A stretch of 64,000 nt of DNA from Paulinella micropora (lineage: Eukaryota; Cercozoa; Imbricatea; Euglyphida). Below, one piece after another: positions 51,738-63,153 of the stretch. Numbering within the stretch: the first letter of the stretch is position 1; the number at the start of each line of letters is the position of its first letter. The notes under the pieces are model-generated. The model saw only the letters and a list, made by a program, of their open reading frames with translations, was not told where the DNA came from and did no database searches. The stretch is taken from the NCBI GenBank assembly GCA_009731375.1, contig BJOX01000010.1, positions 491,067 to 555,066 on the forward strand, written 5' to 3'. The translations under genes and the position numbers were made by a program.

Positions 51738-52027
51738 CGCTTGTTAAGCCCGGAATAAAACCCACAGTGCTCTGTCGGTTTATACTAGACTGTCGACAGT
51801 CTCGAAACTCCATCTGCTTACTGGGTTCTCTGTAATGGAGGTGGGAGCTCGTTCTGCAAGGGGTGCTTATGGAACGAGCCCTGGCCCCGCCTGGTACTAG
51901 GGAGATTTGGTATTGCCTGTATCAGTCCCTTCCGCGGCTTAGCTGGGCATCGGGTTAATACTTTACCCACAGACTTCCTGGTTGACGAAATCAGAAGCTC
52001 CTTTTTTCTGACATTAGTCGATATTTC

Positions 52028-52063
<36 letters not shown>

Positions 52064-52069
52064 ACCTAT

Positions 52070-52109
<40 letters not shown>

Positions 52110-52210
52110 ATGTCTCTATCTGTATCTATCTATCTATCTATCTATCTATCTACATCCATCCATCCATCCATCTATCTATCTATCTATCTATCTTTCTATC
52201 TATCTATCTT

Positions 52211-52242
<32 letters not shown>

Positions 52243-52285
52243 ACTAACTAACTAATTCTACCTACCAACCTACCTACCTACCTAC

Positions 52286-52317
<32 letters not shown>

Positions 52318-52505
52318 TCTTTTTCTTTTCTTCTATTTTCTGTTCCCGTCTCTCTCTTCTCTTCTCTTCTCTTCTCTTCCTCTTCCACTTCTATTCTATT
52401 CTATTCTATTCTGTTCTGTTCTGTTCTGTTCTGTGCTGTTCTGTTCTGTTCTGTTCTATTCTATTCTATTCTATTCTATCCATCCATCCCTCCTTTTGTT
52501 TATCA

Positions 52506-52551
<46 letters not shown>

Positions 52552-53281
52552 TCTTTCTCTTCTTCCTTGTCCTCCTCAAGACCCCACTCTCCATTTTGCC
52601 TTTTTCTTCAAACCCCTTGGAGAAGATTTTGCTCATGTCCACCCTTACGAAGATCCTTCGAGCCTCCTCGAAAAGAAGAGTCCAAAAGTGCACGTCCATC
52701 CGGACTATAAGTCACAACCCGGCATTGTCAACCCGGATTCCACCCACAGTGTTGACGCCGAGACATACTCTCATTTCGTCCAAGAAGTGCCCCGAAAGAA
52801 CCAATCGAAAGAAGAAAGCACCTGATTTTGCCATCAACACCAAGCGTATGGAAAGACATTGAAGAAGAACTCCAATCCGCCCTCCCTCTCATCCTCCCCT
52901 TATCTCTCATCCTGCATTCCGTCATAGCCGTCCAGTGTTGCATAGCCCGGGCTAGGTCCCTTCGGGGGTTTAGGCCTTTACACAATGTCATCATTGTAGC
53001 TTGCGCAAGCTTACGGTGCTCAAAACACTTGGACTAACGGCTTCCTTTTCTTTCTCTTCTTCCTTATCCTCCCACTCTCCATTCCTAGATTGCCTTTTTC
53101 TTCAACGTCCTTCCTCTTCTTTTTCCAGAACACAGTCTACCCGTGATTCCCATCCCGGACACATGCACAGTACACAAATTATTGTTTGATGTGAAACTGC
53201 GTTCCTTTGCAAGGACTACATTCCTTTGCGACATCTCATCTATCGATCTATCCATTTATCCATCTATCCATCCATCCATCC

Positions 53282-53318
<37 letters not shown>

Positions 53319-53767
53319 CCTGTTCTATTTTGTTCGATTCTGTTCTATCTTTTCTTTTCTTTTCTATTCTATTCTATTCTATGCTTTCCATCCGTCCCTC
53401 CTTTGTGTATCTATCTATCTATCTATCTATCTATCCATCCTTCAGACTGCGTAAATCCAGGACTATGTGTCCACCTCCAGCCCGCTGCCCAGGCGCTGAT
53501 TGGCGACGGGGTGGAATGGATGCTTATGTCTTGGGATATGCAGAGCTGATAGATCAAACATATCTATCTATCAATCCATCCATCCATCCACCCATCCATC
53601 TATCCATCCATCTATCTATCCATCTATCGCTCTATCTATCTATCGATCTATCGATCTATCTATTCATCTATCCATCTATCTATCTATCCATCTACCTTTC
53701 TACCTACCTACCTATCTATCTATATATCTATCTATTCATCTATCCATCTATCTATCTATCTATCTAC

Positions 53768-53813
<46 letters not shown>

Positions 53814-54302
53814 GAAGTGCTGAGAGGTCTTGCTCAGGGGTAGTAAAGGAGGCAGTGGATTTTAAGCTATGCGACGCCCATAGATTAAACATATCTATCT
53901 ATCTTGATGGGGTGCCTTATGTGTGCCTAGCCATACGCCTATAAGTCACATGCCGAAATAGCGACGGGAAGCACAATTCTGTTCCCTCAGGTTGCCCTTT
54001 CTCGCTTGTTGAGCCCGGAATAAAACCCACAGTGCTCTGTCGATTTATACTAGACTGTCGACAGTCTCGAAACTCCATCTGCTTACTGGGTCCTCTGTAA
54101 TAGAGGTGGGAGCTCGTTCTGCAAGGGGTGCTTATGGAACGAGCCCTGCCCCGCCTGGTACTAGGGAGATTTGGTATTGCCTGTATCAGTCCCTTCCGTG
54201 CAAACATCACGGCTTAGCTGGGCATCGGGTTAATACTTTACCCACAGACTTCCTGGTTGACGAAATCAGAAGCTCCTTTTTTCTGACATTAGTCGATATT
54301 TC

Positions 54303-54371
<69 letters not shown>

Positions 54372-54420
54372 ATCTATCTATCCATGTATCCATCTATCTC
54401 TCTATCTTTCTATCTACTAC

Positions 54421-54454
<34 letters not shown>

Positions 54455-55003
54455 ATCCATCTGTCTCTATCTGTCTATCTATCTATCTATCTATCTATCT
54501 ACCTACCTACCTACCTACCTACCTATCTATCTATCTATCTATCTACCTATCTATCTATCCATCTGTCTGTTCTTTTTTCTCTTCTTCTATTTTCTGTTCT
54601 GATCTATTCTCTTTTCTTCTCTTCTCTTCTCTCATCTTCTCTTCCTCTTCCTCTTCCTTTTTCACTTCCTCTTCTATTCTATTCTTTTCTATCCATCCAT
54701 CCCTTCTTTTGTTTATCAATTAATCTATCTATCTATCTATCTATCCATCCATCTATCTATCTATCTATCTGTTCTATTCTGTTCTTTCTATTCTATTCTA
54801 TTCTATTCTATTTATGCGTCCCTCCTTTTGTTTATCTATCTATCTATCTATCCTTCAAATTGCATAAATCCAGGACTATTTGTCCACCTCCAGCCCGCTG
54901 CCCAGGCGCCGATTGGCGACAGGGTGGAATGGATGCCTATGTCTTCGGATATGCAGAGCTGATAGACCTACCTACCTACCTACCTACCTACCTACCTATC
55001 TTC

Positions 55004-55040
<37 letters not shown>

Positions 55041-55807
55041 TTATGTAACTTTTTGCTTTCTTTCTATTTTCTCTTCTCTTCTCTTCTCTTCTCTTCTCTC
55101 TTCTCCTCTCCTCTTCTCTCCTCTCCTCTCCTCTTCTCTCCTCTCCTCTCCTCTCCTCTTCTCTCCTCTTCTCTCCTCTCCTCTCCTCTCCTCTCCTCTT
55201 CTCTCCTCTTCTCTCCTCTTCTCTCTTTTCTCCTCTTCTCTTCTCTCCACTTCTCTCCTCTCCACTTCTCTCCTCTCCTCTTCTCTTCTCTTCTCTTCTC
55301 TTCTTCTCTTCTCTTCTATCTATCTATCTATCCATCTATCCATCTATCCATCCATCCATCTATCCATCCATCCATCCATCCATCTATCTATCTATCTATC
55401 TACCTACCTACCTACCTACCTACCTACCTACCTATCTATCTATCTATCTATCTATCTTTCTATCTTATCTATCTATCCATCTATCTATCTATCTATCTGT
55501 CTATCTATCTATCTATCTATCTATCTGTCTATCTGTCTGTCTGTCTGGTCAGTAGTAAATAGCAAGTAGTAATTGATAAACAAGTAAGTAAGTTAAGTAA
55601 GTAAGTCAGTAAGTAAGTAAGAAGTAAGTAGTAAGCGGACTGTAGTGTGGTAAGTAGTAAGTAGTAAGTAGTAAGTGATAAGTGATAAGTGACAAAGACA
55701 CAGTAGTGAATAGTAAGCTGTAAGCAAGCAAACAAGCAAGTAAGTAAATAAGTCAGTAGGTAAGTAAGTAATATCTATCTATCTATCTGTCTATCTATCT
55801 ATCTATC

Positions 55808-55838
<31 letters not shown>

Positions 55839-56071
55839 CTATCTATCCATGTAGCTATCTTTCTATCCATCCATCTATCCATCTATTCATCTATTCATCT
55901 ATCCGTCTATCTATCAATCTATCCATCTATCTATCTATCTATATATCTATCTATCTATCTAACTATCTACCTAACTATCTATCTATCTATCTGCTACCTA
56001 CCTATCTACCTACCTTTCTTTCTGTAGGGGGGAAAGTGGGGATGATTCACATTTGTGCACATGTCTGTATG

Positions 56072-56119
<48 letters not shown>

Positions 56120-57940
56120 CCCTTTATTGTCCTGAACGCTAAAATGCAAAAAAATTACATAATTTTCATTTTGAAAATTTTGTCAACCCAATACACTTTC
56201 TATTCATCAAATATCACGTCCACACTCCTTTTTTTGACGTCAAACGAGAAATTCATAGTAATTGCGTTAGGAGTTTGCCCTGAACGCTAAAATGCCAAAA
56301 ATAATCACATAATTTGTATTTGATGATTTCTAACCCAATACACTTTTTATTCATCAAAGATCACCCTCATATTGCTTTTTTTTAACGTCAAACGAGGAAT
56401 TCCTAGTAATTGCGTTAGGCGTTTGTCCTGAACAGGAAAAATAAAAAAAAAAAATGTATAATTTTAATTTTGATACTTTTGCAACCCAATACACTTTCTA
56501 TTCATCCGATGTCACGTCCATACTTCTTTTTTTGACGTCAAACGAGAAATTTCTAGTAATTGCGTTAGGCGTTTGTCCTGAACAGGAAAATGCCAACATG
56601 ACATTAAAAAAAAATAGATAAATTTTCAACCCAATACACTTTCTATTCATCAAATATCACCTTCATACGTATTTTTTTTACCTCAAAGGAGAAGTTTTTA
56701 GTAATTGCGTTTAGGCGTTTGCCCTGAATTCAACCCAATACACTTTCTATTTATAAAATATCACCTTCAAACGTTTTTTTATCACAAACGAGAAATTCCT
56801 AGTGGTTGCGTTAGGCGTTTGTCCTGAACTCTAAAATGCAAAAAATCACATAATTTTATTTTTGATAATGTTCCAATCCAATACACTCCTTATTAATCAA
56901 ATATTACCTTCATAGGTTTTTTTTTTTTTTTTTTTTTTTTTTTACCTCAAACGAGAAATTCCTAGTAATTGCGTTAGGCGTTTTTCCTGAACGCTAAAAT
57001 GCCAAATTCACATAACTTTATTTTCATAATTTTCCAACCCAATACCCTATTTATCAAATATCACCTTAATACGTATTTTTTTGAAGTCAAACGAGAAATT
57101 CCTATTAATTGCGCTAGGCGTTTGTCCTGAACGCTAATATGCAAAAAATTACGTAATTTTCTTTTTGATAATTTTTTCACCCAATAGGCGTTCTCTTCAT
57201 CAAATATCGCCTTCATATGTTTTTTTTTTTTTTTTAACCTCAAACGAGAAATTCATAGTAATTGCGTTAGGCGTTTGTCCTGAACGCTAAAATGCAAAAA
57301 ATCACATAATTTTACTTTTGATAATTTTTCCAACCAATACGCGTTCTCGTCATCAAATATCGCCTTCATATGTATTTTTTTGACCTCAAACGAGAAATTC
57401 CTAGTAATTGCGTTAGGCGTTTGTCCTGAACGCTAAAATGCAAAAAATCACATAATTTTACTTTTGATAATTTTTCCAACCAATACTCATTCTCATCATC
57501 AAATATCACCTTCATACGTATTTTTTGACGTCAAACGAGAAATTCCTAGTAATTGCGTTAGGCGTTTGTCCTGAACGCTAAAATGCAAAAATTCTAGGTA
57601 ATTTCTGTGTTGGCATGCTCTCAGCTCAACGAGCTTTGTGTGTGCCAGCATGGCCTTCTGACTCCTCCTGGTGCCCTCAAACGAGTAGTTTTTGGGAGTA
57701 GTGCCGAAAGTCGAGGAAATGTAGGCATTCAGGACACTTTCCTAACGCAAATATTTGCATGAATTTCGAAAAACCCATGTCATCGTCAGCGACGAGTTGG
57801 GACCTTGCAGCTCTGCAAGTATGAGCTGCCAACTCCTGGTGGCCACAAACCATGCTTGGTCGTGGCCGGGTGCCGGTTCGCGCGGGTTGGTGGGATGTGG
57901 TGTACACATGCAACCGTGTGGGCCGGAGGGGCCAGCAGCG

Positions 57941-57974
<34 letters not shown>

Positions 57975-58653
57975 GCTGCCTGCTGCGAGCGCGCTGCCCT
58001 CCTCCTCCTTCTCCTCCTCTCCCTCCCCCCCGCACGTCGCAGCTGGTCTGGTCTGCTGTGTATAGGAGGGCAACACGGCGCTGATCCTGGCCGGATGCTT
58101 TGGGCACAGGGCGATTGCACAGGCGCTGCTGGCGGCCGGCGCCCACATCGAGGCCAAGGACAACGTAAGCAGGAGGGAGAGGGGAAAGAGGGGAAGATGA
58201 GAGATAGAGAGAGAGAAAAGAGAGTGAGCCAGAGCATGCCATGCGCATACCCGGGAAAGCTGTGGGAAGAACTGACGGTTTGTCGCCACCAGGAGGAGTT
58301 GGGAGCGGATACTTGAAGGGCGTCAAGCCCCAGACTCGTCCTCGATGCTGAGGTGGTTTTTTCGCAGTTTAAGCAAATATTTGCGTTAGGGGAGTGTCCT
58401 GACCACCAAAATTCCTCGGTTTTAGGCAACAGTCGCAACATGACTCGTTTGAGCACACTAGAGTGAGTTAGAAGAGCATACATAGGAAGGACCACAGACG
58501 AACACTCCCAACACGTGGGCACACACGCGTAGTATCACTTGGCATGGTTGGATCCACCTCTTCCTCTTCCCCCATTCCCCCCCCACCCCCCCACCCCTTT
58601 CACACACACACACACATACACACACACACATACACACACACACACACATTGCA

Positions 58654-58734
<81 letters not shown>

Positions 58735-58753
58735 AGATAGATAGATAGATAGG

Positions 58754-58796
<43 letters not shown>

Positions 58797-59098
58797 GTGA
58801 TATTTGGCCAACACAGAGCTTGTTTGATGACGAAGGTGAGGAACATATTATTTCCAGCAAATATGTGGATAAGCCTCTGTCCTGCACGCTCGATTGCCAA
58901 AATGTGCCCGGACCCTCCAAAAGAGACCCAGCGCTTCAAATGAAATTTCTATTATCTATCTACGTACGCATGTATGTATGTATGTACGTACGTACGTACG
59001 TACGTACGTACGTACGTATGTATGTACGTATGTATGTATGTATGTACGTACGTACGTACGTACATACGTACGTATCTATCTATCTATCTATCTATGTA

Positions 59099-59145
<47 letters not shown>

Positions 59146-59286
59146 TCTAGCTGAGAGTTGTGCTCGGGGGTAGTGTAGGAGGCTAATGGCTTTTACAGCT
59201 ATGCCACGCCCATATATTAAACATATCTATCTATCTATCTATCTATCTACCTACCTACCTACCTACCTACCTATCTACCTATCTAC

Positions 59287-59317
<31 letters not shown>

Positions 59318-59439
59318 ACCAGCCATCCATCCACTTGTCCTATCCTATCCTATATCCTATCCTTATATATCCTAATTTTATCTCATCGTATCCTAATCTA
59401 TCACAATTTTATCTTATCTTATCTTATCTTATCTTACCT

Positions 59440-59472
<33 letters not shown>

Positions 59473-59802
59473 CTATCCCGGAGGTCGTCCCTCCCTCGAT
59501 GTAAGAAAAATTGGTCGAGGGGGCGGGACGTTGGCGATGAAGACCAACTCTCCTAGAGCAAACTGCACCACATGCCAGTTGGATACCTCGCAATGCTGCA
59601 CCATGGGTAGCTGTGGCGTTGGGTGTTTCCTTTGAGCTTGCCCATGAAAGGTACTTACCCTGCACTTCGTGCTTGGTAAGTGGATCCCTCCGCTGGCCAT
59701 TGGCTATGAGGGAGCCAGGAAGGCGAAGGCAGGCCTGAGCCGAGGATGCCTCCTGGTAGGACGCTTACGGCCGTCTGGCTATGCGACGCTCCTAGATAAA
59801 CA

Positions 59803-59837
<35 letters not shown>

Positions 59838-60279
59838 CGTTGCTGCTGTGGTCTTGCCTGCTTCGCGCGCGCGGAGTCTAAGGTTTGGCTCAGCAAGCCT
59901 TGACTAGCGCTTGAGTCCTCGCTTCTCCCTACAGCAAATTTGTTTCCTTGGCCGAGACTGCCACGTCCCTACATCATTCATTCTACCTATCTACCTACCT
60001 ATCTACCTATCTACCTACCTACCTACCTATCTACCTACCTATCTATCTATCTATCTATCTATCGATCTATCTATTTATCATTCTATCTGTCCTTCTTTCT
60101 ATCTCTTTGTCGATCTATGGCGGGGCTCGTGGGCTCAAATGAGTCCGCGTGCCTGGCGTGTGCTAATCTATGCGCTCCAGCCAGGGAAGGGTCAGCCTAG
60201 TCTCCATCTCCAGCCCGCTGCCCAGTCACCTCCAGCAGGGGACGGGGTAGAATGGACAGGCAGCGCTGATAGACCAAAC

Positions 60280-60319
<40 letters not shown>

Positions 60320-60374
60320 GTCTGTCTGTCTGTCCTCGGATATGCAGCGCTGATAGACCAAACATCTATCTATC

Positions 60375-60416
<42 letters not shown>

Positions 60417-60616
60417 GTCTACCCTTGATTCCCATCCCGGACACATGCACAGTACACAAATTGCTGTTTGAGGTGAAACTGCGTTCCTTTGCAAGGACTA
60501 CATTCCTTTTGCGATATCTCATCTATCTATCTATCTATCTATCTATCCATCTATCGATCTATCTATCTATCTATCTATCTATCTGTCTCGGATATGCAGC
60601 GCTGATAGACCAAACA

Positions 60617-60651
<35 letters not shown>

Positions 60652-60782
60652 TTATCTATCTATCTATTTATTTATCTATCTATCTATCTACCTACCTATC
60701 TACCTATCTATCTATCTATCTACCTATCTACATATCTATTTTTCTACCAACCAGCCTACCCGTCTACCTGCCTGTTTATCTG

Positions 60783-60823
<41 letters not shown>

Positions 60824-60853
60824 GTATCTGTCTGTCTGTGTCTATCTATCTAC

Positions 60854-60895
<42 letters not shown>

Positions 60896-61619
60896 GCGCT
60901 TTATGGAACGAGCCCTGGCCCCGCCTGGTACCAGGAAGCTTTAGTATTGCCTGTATCAGTCCCTTCCGTGCAAACATCACGGCTTAGCTGGGCATCGGGT
61001 TAATACTTTACCCACAGACTTCCTGGTTGACGAAATCAGAAGCTCCTTTTTTCTGACATTAGTCGATATTTCATCAGTTGATCTTATCACTTACTCTACG
61101 GAATGAACCAAGGCCACTTGAGGTGTCACTGACCCTCTCTTGGGCTTGATTTTTTGAAATGGGTGCCATCTGTCGACAGACAGAGAATTAGGGGATGGTG
61201 TGGGTGTGCTGGGCCCGTGGTGGGGTGCCTTATGTGTGCCTAGCCATACGCCTATAAGTCACATGCCGAAATAGCGACGGGAAGCACAATCCTGTTCCCT
61301 CAGGGTGCCCTTTCTCGCTTGTTGAGCCCGGAATAAAACCCACAGTGCTCTGTCGGTTTATACTAGACTGTCGAACAGTCTCGAAACTCCATCTGCTTAC
61401 TGGGCCCTCTGTAATGGAGGTGGGAGCTCGTTCTGCAAGGGGCGCTTTATGGAACGAGCCCTGGCCCCGCCTGGTACCAGGAAGCTTTGGTATTGCCTGT
61501 ATCAGTCCCTTCCGTGCAAACATCACGGCTTAGCTGGGCATCGGGTTAATACTTTACCCACAGACTTCCTGGTTGACGAAATCAGAAGCTCCTTTTTTTC
61601 TGACATTAGTCGATATTTC

Positions 61620-61663
<44 letters not shown>

Positions 61664-61780
61664 ATCTATCTATCTATCTATCTATCTGTCTATCTATCTA
61701 TCTATCTATCTATCTACCTATCGGTCTGCTTTTCTATCTATCTGTCTGTCTATCTATCTATTGGTATGCTTGTGTTCTGT

Positions 61781-61817
<37 letters not shown>

Positions 61818-62031
61818 CATTTATCTATCTATCGATCAATTGATCTTGGCAGAAACAGATTTCGTTGCCCCGCACGTCGCACCTGGTCTGACCTGCTGTG
61901 TATAGCTCGGCGACACGGCGCTGACTCTTGCCGGATATAATGGGCAAACCGCGACGGCAGAAGTGCTGCTGGCGGCCGGCGCCAACATCGACCACAAAGG
62001 CGATGTAAGCAGGAGGAGGGCAAAGCCGTGT

Positions 62032-62083
<52 letters not shown>

Positions 62084-63033
62084 TGCGGCAGGCCAGGAGA
62101 ACAGAGTCCCTGCTAGAGCATGCATGCCATTCATCGCAAAGCTGTGGGAAGAACTGACGGTTTGTGGCCGCCATAAGGAGTTGGGAGCTGATACTTGCAG
62201 GGCGCCAAGCCCCAGACTCGTCCTCGACGCTGATGTGGTTTTGTCGGAATTCGAGCAAATCTTCGTGTATCCTGCTCATTTTACGAATATGCCTAGTGCC
62301 ATGAATTACGACTTCCATATGTACATGCATTACAGACACATCTTCCTACCTAGATAGATGTCGCTTTCACATCCATACTTGACACCTCTTATGTAAATAC
62401 ATGCATGCAAGATGTATGAATGCATTAATCATAGGTAGGAGGCTCTAGGAATGAGCCACCGAGCACAGTGGGCATGGCTTAGGAACGAGCCACCGAACAC
62501 AGTGCACAGTGGGCATGGCTTAGGAACGAGCCACCAGACACAGTGCACAGTGGGCATGGCTTCAGGCTTCTTGTTCTCAGCTCATGCTTCAAGCAGTACA
62601 GAAGTGCGAAGTATAGTACGCGTTTGAGATGCATAGAAAGGCATAAATATTCATACAATATACAGAAAGATCGAGAGAGAGAGAGAGGAGAGAGAGTGAG
62701 AGAGAGAGGTGGGACTATTGGTGGTGCGGGTAATGGAAGACGTGGTTTAGTGGAGGCAATGCTATTATCGGCAGCTGTGGCGGTCGGGGCCTTGCGTGCT
62801 TCGCGCGCGCGCAGAGTGTGCAGCACATAGCTCGGCGGCTGCATCATGTGTGCTGTGTGTTCAGGAAGGCAAAACTGCCCTCGAATGGGCACGAGAAAAA
62901 GGACACCACGAAACAGCAAAGATGCTGGAGGAGGCTGCGAAGGTCAGTGCTGCCTGCGCTGCGCTCTGCTGTCTCTGCCAACACACATGCCCTGCCCCAG
63001 CACAGATAGCTCACAGCGACAGGAAACGTTTCT

Positions 63034-63072
<39 letters not shown>

Positions 63073-63087
63073 CATGGACATACACAT

Positions 63088-63153
<66 letters not shown>

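Noticed and set aside
52433-52862. A gene at 52.5-52.9 kb
   Set aside because: Two overlapping frames are open, neither has a recognisable domain, and the stretch leads into retroelement family C; kept only as unclassified sequence.
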